Part shown: positions 26,117 to 34,900 of the stretch, in pieces
Numbering within the stretch: position 1 is the first letter of the stretch
How the letters are laid out: the number at the start of each line of letters is the position of its first letter
NCBI GenBank assembly: GCA_964353175.1
Contig: CAYGUX010000002.1
Location: 62,001 to 126,000 of the forward strand
Length of the DNA stretch: 64,000 bases
Source: JAIYCX01 sp964353175
GTDB taxonomy: Bacteria > Bdellovibrionota_C > UBA2361 > SZUA-149 > DAOLCO01
Direction of reading: 5' to 3'
Translations under genes and position numbers: made by a program
Notes under the pieces: model-generated
Told to the model about the DNA's origin: nothing
Databases searched by the model: none
The model's input: only the letters and a program-made list of their open reading frames with translations

Positions 26117-27049
26117 TTAAACAAGTGCGATATTTTTTCTATTTATTGAGTACCAGGTAACTTCATGTTTGTTGTGGGATAGGTGAATTAGGTTTGAGTT
26201 AGGCTCACTGGCTAAGCTAGAGAGAAGTTTTAAGTCACTTTTTTTCGTAAATTTAAGCGTACATACAAAGTTAATATCTGGCCTAGTTTGTTTGAATTCT
26301 AAAAGCAAATTGGCTATTTTTTCAGGGGCTAGTGCTACATCGGAAAAGATCCAAGCGTTTTTTTCTACATCTAGATTTTCTCTAAATTGCATTACGTCTT
26401 GTTTCTTAAATTCTACGTTCTTTAAACTCATTAAGTCTGGTCTTAGGGGGGATCTGTCAATAGCAATAACTTTCTCAAAATGTGAACTTAAGACCCAAGT
26501 CCAACCTCCAGGAGAAGCACCTAGGTCAATTGCTTGTAAGCCTTTTGCAGGCAAGAGTCTAGTGCGAGTGAAGAATTCCCATAGTTTTAGATATGCTCTT
26601 GAAGGCGGATCTTCTTTGTTCTCATTAAAGTGAAATAAGTTAAACGGAATTACACTGTTTGTTGCGGAAGAAAATAATAGTTTATTTCTATTCAAGAGTG
26701 TCCAAGCTCCAATTGGTGCTTGTGGAAGTGGGGCTAGATAATTACGTAGGTTAGCTTTAATCGGTATAAGTTGTTCCTCAATTAGTTTACCTCTACCGTT
26801 CTCTTGAAATGGGTAATAGGTCCAAAGCTTTTGATGATCATTTAAGATCCGTTTAGCTTCTCCTATAGAAGAGAAGGACATTGATAGAGGATTATCCCAT
26901 TGTACCAATGAGTATGGGATAGTTCTCTGGCGAGCATTTAGATCAATGCTGAGATTTATCGCTTGATATGGATGTGAGACTATCGTAGTGCTGTGATTGG
27001 ACTCTTCTGGGTCAATGAAGCAGGGATTTGATGAGTATATGAGTGGCAT
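26117..27049 (-). CDS. RlmM-like FtsJ-fold rRNA 2'-O-methyltransferase
   Basis: This 310-aa protein has an N-terminal RNA-binding-like region and a C-terminal FtsJ-type SAM domain. The SAM motif AIDLGASPGGWTWVLSSHFE is typical of RlmM and FtsJ; a conserved Asp (FSDVALAPE) and Lys (CTLKFTKK) fit the K-D-K-type catalytic set. The layout, with WEFFTRTRLLP just before the SAM site, resembles RlmM, which 2'-O-methylates C2498 of 23S rRNA. Assignment to that exact site is inference. It is transcribed away from the PP2C gene, so the 200-base gap (27050-27253) should hold two promoters. Confidence 0.75.
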   Translation of the reverse strand: MPLIYSSNPCFIDPEESNHSTTIVSHPYQAINLSIDLNARQRTIPYSLVQWDNPLSMSFSSIGEAKRILNDHQKLWTYYPFQENGRGKLIEEQLIPIKANLRNYLAPLPQAPIGAWTLLNRNKLLFSSATNSVIPFNLFHFNENKEDPPSRAYLKLWEFFTRTRLLPAKGLQAIDLGASPGGWTWVLSSHFEKVIAIDRSPLRPDLMSLKNVEFKKQDVMQFRENLDVEKNAWIFSDVALAPEKIANLLLEFKQTRPDINFVCTLKFTKKSDLKLLSSLASEPNSNLIHLSHNKHEVTWYSINRKNIALV

Positions 27050-27253
27050 TTAAGTCGCTGAAGTTATTAGTTTATATTAACCTAGTTATGGTGACTTGAT
27101 AAAAACAAGATACACCACAAGTTATTTTTAAGTTTGATCGATAAGGAATAGTATATCTTAGACATTAAAGCATGGTTTGCAAATTTGGTCTAAGAGGTTG
27201 ATCTTAGATAGGGGTGGGTTTTATAAATATATTGATAGCAGAGATCCTAAGTC

Positions 27254-28213
27254 ATGAAATTTGAGAGTGGTGGTTTTGAATCAGTTTCTTCAGGTCGCAC
27301 AGCGACAATGCTGCCGGCTGCTATTACGGATATCGGTTGTGAGCGTGATATTAACGAGGATAGATATTCTTCGGTCCAATTAGATGGTGCAAGTGTCTGG
27401 GTAGTGTGTGACGGCATGGGGGGAGCTGTTGGGGGTGAATTGGCTGCTCAATTAGCCATAGAAACCATTAAACGTTCTATAGAATCTTCAAATGGAGAAG
27501 TTGGCCCCTTAGAATTAGCGGATGCTATTCAGGAGGCTAATAGAGTCATCGTGTTGAGACGCCAGAACCCAGCTTTTTCAGGTATGGGTACGACCGTGGT
27601 GTCAGCCTTAGTAACAGGGGAAGAGATGCATGTAATGCATGCTGGCGATTCAAGAGCCTATTCAGTTGGGAGTAATGGAATCCAACAACTTACAGTAGAT
27701 CATACTTATGTGCAGGACTTGGTGAATAAGGGAATGATCAGTGAGGAGGAAGCGCTTGTTCATCCTCAGTCACATGTTTTGACGCGTTGTTTGGGAGGAG
27801 AACTTAAGGTATCCTTAGATATTGCATCTTACTCCTTGATCCCATCAAGTGAATTGAGTTTTTTAATGTTATGTTCAGATGGGCTGTATAGTTTAGTGGA
27901 TGATAACGAATTTCACGAAATAATTTTTAGGTCCTCTCCTCAAGAAGCGTGCATTACTTTAGTCGAGTTAGCTAGAGAAAGAGGAGGGTATGATAATATT
28001 ACCGTCGCGGTGCTACCGATGCAGTATGAATTGGCAGAATATCAGCCAAGGGCAAAGAAAGAAGGATTTAAAAAATCACGGGTTGAATCAGATCTTTCAA
28101 CCTTTGGTACTCGTAAGGGTATCTCAGCTAAACAGAAAATGGTTCTGATGATAGCTTTGGTACTTTTTTCTATCGTAACTACTGTGTGCGCCCTGCTATT
28201 AGCATTTTCTTAG
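27254..28213 (+). CDS. PP2C-type Ser/Thr protein phosphatase with C-terminal membrane anchor
   Basis: This metal-dependent phosphatase removes phosphate from Ser/Thr. It is 319 aa with a catalytic domain at about 18-258. PP2C motifs are complete: ITDIGCERDINEDRY, VVCDGMGG, LMLCSDGLYSLVDD and GGYDNITVAVL, giving the Asp residues for both metals. A single C-terminal helix (KMVLMIALVLFSIVTTVCALLL) anchors it to the inner membrane with the enzyme in the cytoplasm. It opens the cluster and should counteract the kinase two genes downstream, controlling phospho-Thr binding by the FHA proteins. Confidence 0.92.
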   Translation: MKFESGGFESVSSGRTATMLPAAITDIGCERDINEDRYSSVQLDGASVWVVCDGMGGAVGGELAAQLAIETIKRSIESSNGEVGPLELADAIQEANRVIVLRRQNPAFSGMGTTVVSALVTGEEMHVMHAGDSRAYSVGSNGIQQLTVDHTYVQDLVNKGMISEEEALVHPQSHVLTRCLGGELKVSLDIASYSLIPSSELSFLMLCSDGLYSLVDDNEFHEIIFRSSPQEACITLVELARERGGYDNITVAVLPMQYELAEYQPRAKKEGFKKSRVESDLSTFGTRKGISAKQKMVLMIALVLFSIVTTVCALLLAFS

Positions 28214-28231
28214 AATGGACTGGAGATAATT

Positions 28232-29119
28232 ATGAGCTTTAATGACGATCAAAAAAAACCTTTAGATAAAGCCGCGATGATGGCATCTCGAGCTAGGAAT
28301 AGAACAGTGATGTTGTCGTCTGATATGACAGGTCAGGTTCGTTCTATGATTCAGGATCAAGGAGACGCAGTTGAACCTGATGATCTTGAGAGTCCCTCAG
28401 AGAATCCTACGAATGAAAATGGATTTTTATCACCATCATATCTAAATTCATTTAAGGATACTTCTTCTTTTGAAAAAGCACTTGGTAAGGAAGAGGTACG
28501 TGTTAAGACTGAGTTGATTGGTAATGATCTTAGGCAATCAGTTAGTGGTACTCGAATTGAAGATGGGAAATTTGGGGCCTTAAGTAGAGGTACAGATAAC
28601 TATGATAGACCTATTCCTGCATCTGTAAAAGATATTTTAAATACTAAAGAGTTTTCCAGAGGAAAGGTGGCTTCTACGGAATCTTCAACTTTAAATCATC
28701 ATACTCCAACTTCCTTTGATGCTCAGAGGGAGGTGTTGTCAAAATCGAGAGAGGGATTTAGAAAGTCTCGAATATTGGGGTTCTTTATTAGTTTTGATTT
28801 AGATGAACATGGTGAAATAGTAGAGATTAGAGAAGGTCGAAGTATTATTTCCTCTAAATATATGGATCAATCGGATATGCTATTTATTGACGATGATTCG
28901 ATTAGTAATCCACATGCTGTCATAAAGGCAGATAAAAAAGGAAATATATTACTCTTGGATCAATTATCTGAAGCAGGGTCTTCAGTCATTCGGTCAGGAC
29001 ATAGTGAAGAAATAGATGCTGTAGGAACACCAGTAGAATTGAGGCAGGGGGATATTATTCGTTTAGGATCAAGGTATTTTGTATTTTGTGCAGTTCCAAA
29101 GATCGCTATTCAGGATTAA
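28232..29119 (+). CDS. FHA-domain protein
   Basis: This 295-aa cytoplasmic protein has a polar, Ser/Thr-rich N-terminal two thirds, likely disordered and rich in possible phosphorylation sites. A C-terminal FHA-like domain (about 183-290) follows. That domain begins LGFFISFDLDEHGEIVEIREGRS and holds SISNPHAVI in place of the canonical SRxHA, so the usual GR and SRxH residues are only partly kept. The same LGxFxxxxxDxxGxxxEIRxG opening recurs in the zinc-ribbon FHA protein at 42664-43857, showing the two are paralogous. It lies 18 bases after the phosphatase and 23 before the kinase and is probably a substrate or adaptor of that kinase. Confidence 0.8.
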   Translation: MSFNDDQKKPLDKAAMMASRARNRTVMLSSDMTGQVRSMIQDQGDAVEPDDLESPSENPTNENGFLSPSYLNSFKDTSSFEKALGKEEVRVKTELIGNDLRQSVSGTRIEDGKFGALSRGTDNYDRPIPASVKDILNTKEFSRGKVASTESSTLNHHTPTSFDAQREVLSKSREGFRKSRILGFFISFDLDEHGEIVEIREGRSIISSKYMDQSDMLFIDDDSISNPHAVIKADKKGNILLLDQLSEAGSSVIRSGHSEEIDAVGTPVELRQGDIIRLGSRYFVFCAVPKIAIQD

Positions 29120-29142
29120 GGATTTATAATTTTTAGTAGAGC

Positions 29143-30444
29143 ATGGAAGTAGAGAATTCTATAAACTTAAAAGCAGGAAAAGTCATACAAGGTAAGTATG
29201 AAGTCCTTAGGTGCTTAGGTGCCGGTAGTATGGGTATGGTCTATGCTGTAAAACATTTAGATTTGCAGGATCGTATTTTGGCGATGAAAGTTTTATATTC
29301 AGATGTAGCTAAAGATGAGGTTCAGGCTGCAAGGTTTAAAAATGAGATTGTTGCATCCTATGAAGTTAATCATCCAAATGTAGTTAGAGCGTATGATTAT
29401 TTTAAGGAGGGTGATCTAATTGCCTATACGATGGAGTATGTAGCGGGAGGTGATTTAGCAGATCGTTTAAACGAAGAAGAACTCATTTCAATCGCTGATT
29501 CCATATCTATGTTGAAGCAAATGGCTAGCGGATTATTTGCTATTCATAAGGTTGGAATCATTCATAGAGATTTAAAGCCTGAAAACATACTCTTAAGTAA
29601 TGATGCTTCGATTAAGATAACAGATTTTGGGATTGCTCGAAGTGCTAAGGGACCTAGGTTAACAGATCATGGAGGTATCGTAGGAACTTTTGCCTATGTC
29701 TCTCCCGAATATTTAGAACACGGCACTCTTGATAATCGTAGTGATATATATTCGATTGGAGTATTGGCTTACGAAATGGTGGTTGGATCAGCACCTCATG
29801 ATGGAAATAATGTCATTGAATCAATGCACGCTAAACTAAGTACCGACCCTAAGGAACCAGTACATTTAAGAAATGGCTGCCCCAAGTCTCTAAGTAATGT
29901 AATTATGAAAGCCTTAGCCAGAGACCCCAAGGAGAGGTTCCAAACTGCTCAGGAATTGTTAGTAGCCCTTGATAGCATTGTTCTTGAAGAAACCGAGCAA
30001 GAAAAAAAAGCTGATGTTGTTGTGCAAGGTGCAAAAGAAAGTAAGGAAGAACCACGAGTGCTATCATCGAAGAGTACTCGTAAGGTATTTGATAGTGAGA
30101 TTGGGAATATGCTGCAAGGCTTGAAAGACTCTCTAGATGGTCATCCTGCTGTTGATCCAGACTATCCACTTAATGATTCTAACTTTTTAGATGCTAGTGT
30201 GACTTATCAACAGCCTGTCACGATTTCGCAGGGACGATTATCAGCAGAACGATTTAAGGCATTACAAGAGGATATTGGAATACGGAAAAAAAAAGTTTCG
30301 GGGGTTGGTGCATTTGAGTCTATTTTTATGGGGCTTTTGATATTTGCAACTGGCACCGTTGTAGGTTTGGTGACATTAAAATATACTTCATTCCCATTAT
30401 TCTCTTCAGTGCTAGCTGTAATTAGACACTACTTGGGTGCGTAA
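29143..30444 (+). CDS. Hanks-type Ser/Thr protein kinase with C-terminal membrane helix
   Basis: This 433-aa active-looking kinase has a glycine loop LGAGSMG (25-31), Lys49 (AMKVL), Glu68, catalytic HRDLKPEN (141-148), DFG (161-163) and the SPE of the APE motif (187-189). A linker with possible phospho-sites follows, then one membrane helix near the C-terminus (about 400-425) and a very short outer tail without PASTA repeats. It should phosphorylate cytoplasmic proteins of the neighbouring machine, creating pThr marks read by FHA domains. The PP2C gene is two genes upstream. Confidence 0.94.
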   Translation: MEVENSINLKAGKVIQGKYEVLRCLGAGSMGMVYAVKHLDLQDRILAMKVLYSDVAKDEVQAARFKNEIVASYEVNHPNVVRAYDYFKEGDLIAYTMEYVAGGDLADRLNEEELISIADSISMLKQMASGLFAIHKVGIIHRDLKPENILLSNDASIKITDFGIARSAKGPRLTDHGGIVGTFAYVSPEYLEHGTLDNRSDIYSIGVLAYEMVVGSAPHDGNNVIESMHAKLSTDPKEPVHLRNGCPKSLSNVIMKALARDPKERFQTAQELLVALDSIVLEETEQEKKADVVVQGAKESKEEPRVLSSKSTRKVFDSEIGNMLQGLKDSLDGHPAVDPDYPLNDSNFLDASVTYQQPVTISQGRLSAERFKALQEDIGIRKKKVSGVGAFESIFMGLLIFATGTVVGLVTLKYTSFPLFSSVLAVIRHYLGA

Positions 30445-30516
30445 TCTTCTTATTTCTAAATCCTTTTAGCCCCAATGTCATCTTATTAAATGTTATTAGC
30501 CTAATAAATAAATTGA

Positions 30517-31773
30517 ATGAAGGCACTTATAGTAGAAAGTTCAGCGGAAGGTCAGGCGAGATGTGCTCGTCGTATCCAGTCGTTTAGTCAAAGTGACGTG
30601 GAAATGCTGGATCTACGAATTAAACTAGTTTCAGACAAAGAAGTTCTCGGTAGCTTAGATGACGCAGACGTTCTAATCTTAGGTTCAGGGCTGGGTGATC
30701 AAGCTGGTCAGATAGCGAGAGCTGCCGCAAGCTATTCAAATAATCTATCAACTATTATGTATGTTTCTGAAGCATCATACTCTGGTGGTGCATTCCGTCT
30801 AGCTCATTCAGCTGGCGTTAGAAAAGTAATGCCAGATGACAGTTCCCCTTTGGATTTACTTCAAGAGTTAGTTTCCATTCATTCAGAGTATCGAAAACAA
30901 GGAAAGGTTAGGGAAGCAAAAGTAATTGTTGTTACTCACGCCAAAGGTGGAGTTGGTGCTACGACTATTTCTGCCGCACTTGCTCAGGTATGTGACGTTT
31001 ATAGAAAGCAAGCCTTACTTTGGGACCTTGATGTTGAAACCAGAGATTTAAGTCGATCGTTAGCGGTAGGTGGAGCTGCCGCCAAAATCGTTAGTAGTTG
31101 GGTCAATGGAACTCGTGACATCACTAGAGATACTATTGCTGAAGCTATAACACCTGTTAGTGAATATGTTTCTGTACTAATGCCACCAGATAGTATGGCA
31201 GAAGCAATGGATATGGTTTGTCACACTGATGGGATAAATTTATGTCAAAGAGTGGTTGAGCTAGCAAAAGTAATGAACGACGTTATTATTATTGATACCG
31301 CAGGTAGGGTTGGTCCAGCTTGTGGTGCATTGATGCGAGCTGCAGATGAAGTTTTAATTGTAATCGATGATACTTTACTCGGTCTAACCGCATTGGATTT
31401 ATATTTGTCATATGTAAAGGCTTTGGTATTATCACCTGATAGAATTAGTTTTCTAGTAAATGGTTATTCTGGACAATTGTTAGTTTTGCCTGAGATTGAA
31501 GCAACCTTAGATGGTCACATGCTTGGTGATCGACCTTGGAGACTTCCGCCTTTATCTTCAGATATTAAAGCATCTCAATGGCCTGGGAGTGGAGGTACCT
31601 TATATAGTAAGGGGCAAAAATCTACTAGAGTTCAACTGGAAGCGATAGCGGAAGGATTGGATTTAATTAATCGTGAACAGGATTATGAATTTGAAGCATC
31701 CAATAAGGGCAATTGGTGGGAAAAACTACTACCAAAAGCAAAAGATGAAGATGACACTAAGAATGAACACTAG
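30517..31773 (+). CDS. tadZ: TadZ/CpaE-like localisation ATPase
   Basis: This 418-aa protein has an N-terminal receiver-like domain (1-125, without a clear phospho-acceptor Asp pocket) and a C-terminal MinD/ParA-type ATPase domain. The deviant Walker A is HAKGGVGATT (141-150), which keeps the first Lys of the KGG signature but has Ala in place of the second Lys, as in CpaE/TadZ. VIIIDTAGR supplies the Walker B strand. TadZ proteins place the Tad pilus machine at its site on the inner membrane. It stands just before the pilin gene, its normal neighbourhood in tad loci. Confidence 0.9.
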   Translation: MKALIVESSAEGQARCARRIQSFSQSDVEMLDLRIKLVSDKEVLGSLDDADVLILGSGLGDQAGQIARAAASYSNNLSTIMYVSEASYSGGAFRLAHSAGVRKVMPDDSSPLDLLQELVSIHSEYRKQGKVREAKVIVVTHAKGGVGATTISAALAQVCDVYRKQALLWDLDVETRDLSRSLAVGGAAAKIVSSWVNGTRDITRDTIAEAITPVSEYVSVLMPPDSMAEAMDMVCHTDGINLCQRVVELAKVMNDVIIIDTAGRVGPACGALMRAADEVLIVIDDTLLGLTALDLYLSYVKALVLSPDRISFLVNGYSGQLLVLPEIEATLDGHMLGDRPWRLPPLSSDIKASQWPGSGGTLYSKGQKSTRVQLEAIAEGLDLINREQDYEFEASNKGNWWEKLLPKAKDEDDTKNEH

Positions 31774-31933
31774 TTCGGTGTGGGAACCATGGTTTTTCGT
31801 ATTGATATAAAGTCGCTTTTTAGTTAGTTTTATAAAGAAGGTGATTTTTTGTCTGGTTGATTTTAGGCATGTCTGTTAAATTTTATGTTAAATTAGCATT
31901 TAAAACGTTTTAAAAATAGAAATGGGATGAATT

Positions 31934-32122
31934 ATGGAATTAGAAAATAAAAAAGTTGATACTGAAGTTAAGAATGAAAAAGGCGCTACTATGGTTGAAT
32001 ATGCCATGATGGTTGCTCTTATTGCCGCTGTTTGTGTTGTTGCGATAAGAAACATTGGGCAAGCTGGAAATGCTGCTTTCAATACTGTTGGCGTTCAAAT
32101 GAATTCTGCAGTTGCTAACTAG
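31934..32122 (+). CDS. flp: Flp/Fap-type major pilin
   Basis: This 62-aa pilin precursor has a leader ending KNEKG followed by ATMVEYAMM, the G/xxxxEY prepilin cleavage signature, and a hydrophobic helix (VEYAMMVALIAAVCVVAI). The short polar C-terminus is typical of Flp pilins, which assemble into thin adhesive fibres in the Tad system. A GGGATGA ribosome site precedes the ATG. A strong hairpin with a T-run lies right after the stop, giving the pilin its own abundant short transcript. The prepilin peptidase is not in the window. Confidence 0.92.
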   Translation: MELENKKVDTEVKNEKGATMVEYAMMVALIAAVCVVAIRNIGQAGNAAFNTVGVQMNSAVAN

Positions 32123-32139
32123 AGTTCGTCTAGTTCGTG

Positions 32140-32193
32140 GACCGGGGTTGATTTTTGAAGTTTTGATCAACCCGGTCTCCTCGTCCTCTTTTT
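32140..32193 (+). terminator. Terminator/attenuator after the Flp pilin gene
   Basis: The arms GACCGGGGTTGAT and ATCAACCCGGTC pair over 12 positions with a single bulged G, and a CTCTTTTTG run follows. Position between the pilin and the assembly genes suits partial termination, so that pilin mRNA exceeds mRNA for the machine. The following bases to 32444 show no gene. Confidence 0.75.
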
Positions 32194-32444
32194 GTTATTA
32201 TATTCTACCTACATTAAAGGTAGCGAGTTCTCTGTAGTGAGTCTTCCAAGCTTTATTATTAGTGCCAATCCGCCTCATAATAATCGAACAACAGTTCTTT
32301 AATTTGTAAAATCATCTAAGATATTCCATCCTAGTGGTAGTATAAGAAAAATTCTTAAACTTTTATTTTGTTTTGCCGATGATATAAAGGTGGTAAGAAG
32401 TGTCTGAATTTAATAGAAAAAACTGACCATTAGGGTAGGTTATT

Positions 32445-33386
32445 ATGAGTAGTCGTTTCGGTGCATCGAGTCCGTCTCGTTCCAGAAATACAAAGCTAAA
32501 AATTTTAATAGCTTGTATGTTGATGTTGCTCTTAGTGTTATTTGGCACTTTGGTTTACGTTGTGCAGAATTCAGATAGTGCAGCTGGTACTGTCGCTACT
32601 CCAAGCAATCAGGAGCTTGCACAAGTGAATAAGGATATTTCAAATACTAAAGGTATTCTGATACCCGTTTTTAGAATTGAAGAGGGAACTAAACTATCAA
32701 AGGAAATGTTTAGAGTAGAAGAAGTTTCTAAGGAACAAGTACCTCCGGGAGCTTACCTCTCAGATAACCAAGAAGGCTTAGTTGAAAAATATTCTAAGAG
32801 GATTATCAACCCGAATATTCCATTATTAGTTGAAGATGTTTCTGATGTTCCCCCATCGAGCGCTATTCAGATCCCACCTGGGTTTAGGTTAATTACTATA
32901 ATTGTTGATAGTCGTTCAGGAGTAGAGGGTTGGGCTAAGCCTGGCACTCGTGTGGATGTATTGTGGACTTTTGTTCAAGAGCTTAGAAAGAAAGTTGCTA
33001 CTATCGCAAGATTCGTAAAGGTCGTTTCTGTCGCAGGTAATTCACAATCTGCTCCTGAAGCACCTAAGGCTCAGGTAGCAGGTCCAGTTACTGTATCTTT
33101 GCTCGTTACTGAGGATCAAGCAAAGTATATAGAATTGGCAAGGACCTCAGGTGATTTAAGTTTAGTTTTAGTTGGAGATAGGGAAATACCTAGTAGTGGG
33201 GCTGAGAAGCCAGAGGTTTTTGATATTAATGATTTAATTAAACCATCAAATTTACCTGAACCTGTGGTTAAGGAAGAGATTCCACCAGATGGAATGATGA
33301 TTACAACTGATCCTAAGACAGGAAAGCCTCAGAGATTTGTGCTTATGAACGGTCGATGGGCTTTAGATAAAGGTTACAATCAATAA
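32445..33386 (+). CDS. cpaB: CpaB/RcpC-like Tad pilus assembly protein
   Basis: This 313-aa protein has an N-terminal membrane anchor (ILIACMLMLLLVLFGTLVYVV), a SAF-like domain (from about 65, GILIPVFRIEEGTKLSKEMF) and a second domain containing IQIPPGFRLITIIVDSRSGVEG-type and WAKPGTRVDVLWT segments. These match the CpaB/RcpC family that links the inner-membrane machine to the outer-membrane secretin. The C-terminal end is a Pro-rich tail. No CpaC/RcpA secretin gene follows, which is unusual because the two are normally adjacent. Confidence 0.88.
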   Translation: MSSRFGASSPSRSRNTKLKILIACMLMLLLVLFGTLVYVVQNSDSAAGTVATPSNQELAQVNKDISNTKGILIPVFRIEEGTKLSKEMFRVEEVSKEQVPPGAYLSDNQEGLVEKYSKRIINPNIPLLVEDVSDVPPSSAIQIPPGFRLITIIVDSRSGVEGWAKPGTRVDVLWTFVQELRKKVATIARFVKVVSVAGNSQSAPEAPKAQVAGPVTVSLLVTEDQAKYIELARTSGDLSLVLVGDREIPSSGAEKPEVFDINDLIKPSNLPEPVVKEEIPPDGMMITTDPKTGKPQRFVLMNGRWALDKGYNQ

Positions 33387-33434
33387 GGTTTAGGAAACAA
33401 GTAGGTTTAAGAAACGGTTTTAAAAAGGTTTTAT

Positions 33435-34889
33435 ATGAGTAAAGATAAAGATAGTCTATTAGAGTTATTTTCTACCAGATTAAAAGATGGTGGAACGGTT
33501 AGTGCCACAGGAGAGTTGCCACACGAATCAACTTTGAATCTTGAAGGCCCTTCAATGTCTAATGCGCCTAGGGCGCCTAAGAAAACGCAGGATGGCTTGT
33601 CTCCCGTTGGGAATGCTGTACTTCGAGAGGCTAGACGAGAGCTAGGCTCTGGTGGAGGAGATAGTTTAAATACCGAAATATCTGAAGAATCAATTGCACG
33701 CGCGGTTGATAAGGTTTGCGCTAATAGAGGATTTGTTCTCGATGATGTTTCTAGAGCAGAAATTATTGTCGCTTTAAAGCAGGATCTATTTGGTTGGGGG
33801 GTGCTTCAACCGTTAATCGACGATCAGGAAGTAACAGATATTCATTGTTACGATTTTAAGACTGTGGTGTTACAACGTGGGAAGATGAGTGAAATCACTG
33901 GTCTTCGTTGGCCTAGTCATGAAGCTTATTCGACATTTATCGATAGAGTTCTGTATAGACTTGGGAAAAGTTTAAGTACTCAGCAACATACTGTAGATGC
34001 ATCATTTCCTGATGGAAAAAGAATATGTGCAGTTCATAAAAGTGTTTGTGGGCAGAAAGGTCCATTGGTTACGATTCGTGTGCCAAGAGTCGCAGAAGCG
34101 AGTTTAGAGAGTTTAGTTTCATATCAAGTGGCACCACCTTTAATTGTAAATTACTTAGCTGCATTGACTCGTTCGGTTGAGCATACCTTTATGGTCTCTG
34201 GTGAAACAGGTACTGGTAAGACAACTCTGATGAGATCATTGGGGACTCAGTTCAAGCCTGATGAGAGTATTATTGCGATCGAAGATACGCCCGAATTAAA
34301 TTTTCAGCATCCATATTATCGAAGTTTGGTCTCAAGGACTGCAAACTCAGAGGGTGTTGGAGAGGTCACTCTTCAAGAACACATTCGTACTACTCTTAGA
34401 ATGTGCCCTACTCGTGTAATTTTGGGAGAAATGAGAACTCCAGAAGCTGCGGAAAGTTTTTTAGAGGCCGCTCAAACTGGGCATGCTGGTATGTCAACCG
34501 TTCACGCCAGAAATGCGAGAGAAACATTAACAAGACTGGAGTCTCTTTTAGGTAGGGCGCAGCGAGGTGTTAGTACGGATATCATTAGGCAACAGATTGC
34601 ATTGTCTGTAGATGTCGTGATTTGGCAGTGCCGGGAAAAAGTGAGCGGTAAAGTTAGAATGGGCGAGATTATAGAGGTCGGAAATTTTTCAGAGGGTAAT
34701 ATTCAAATTCGTCCAATGTTTAAATTGGTTCAACAGGGAGAGAATCCTGTGTGGGAGGTACTTTCCTACTCTAGCTTCTATGAGGAGACCTTGGAGAAAA
34801 ATGGAATATTTTTAGGGGATGCTCCCAAGTATGTAAGTTTTACCAATTCTGAAAGTAGTCGCAATACCGAGGTAACTACAAGAATCTAA
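33435..34889 (+). CDS. tadA: TadA/CpaF-type secretion ATPase
   Basis: This cytoplasmic VirB11-like hexameric ATPase powers pilus assembly. It is 484 aa. After a poorly conserved N-terminal ~80 residues comes the N-terminal domain (GWGVLQPLIDDQEVTDIHC), then the ATPase domain with Walker A GETGTGKT (256-263), the acidic EDTPELN box, Walker B RVILGEMRTPEA and the His box TGHAGMSTVHA. All catalytic parts are present. It is the only secretion ATPase in the whole cluster, so the T3SS-like genes downstream have no SctN of their own here. Confidence 0.95.
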   Translation: MSKDKDSLLELFSTRLKDGGTVSATGELPHESTLNLEGPSMSNAPRAPKKTQDGLSPVGNAVLREARRELGSGGGDSLNTEISEESIARAVDKVCANRGFVLDDVSRAEIIVALKQDLFGWGVLQPLIDDQEVTDIHCYDFKTVVLQRGKMSEITGLRWPSHEAYSTFIDRVLYRLGKSLSTQQHTVDASFPDGKRICAVHKSVCGQKGPLVTIRVPRVAEASLESLVSYQVAPPLIVNYLAALTRSVEHTFMVSGETGTGKTTLMRSLGTQFKPDESIIAIEDTPELNFQHPYYRSLVSRTANSEGVGEVTLQEHIRTTLRMCPTRVILGEMRTPEAAESFLEAAQTGHAGMSTVHARNARETLTRLESLLGRAQRGVSTDIIRQQIALSVDVVIWQCREKVSGKVRMGEIIEVGNFSEGNIQIRPMFKLVQQGENPVWEVLSYSSFYEETLEKNGIFLGDAPKYVSFTNSESSRNTEVTTRI

Positions 34890-34900
34890 GGCGAAAAATT

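Noticed and set aside
33435..34889. Idea that the CpaF-like ATPase is really a SctN/FliI-type T3SS ATPase
   Set aside because: Its EDTPELN and TGHAGMSTVHA boxes and N-terminal domain are VirB11/TadA-type, not F1-beta-like as in SctN.
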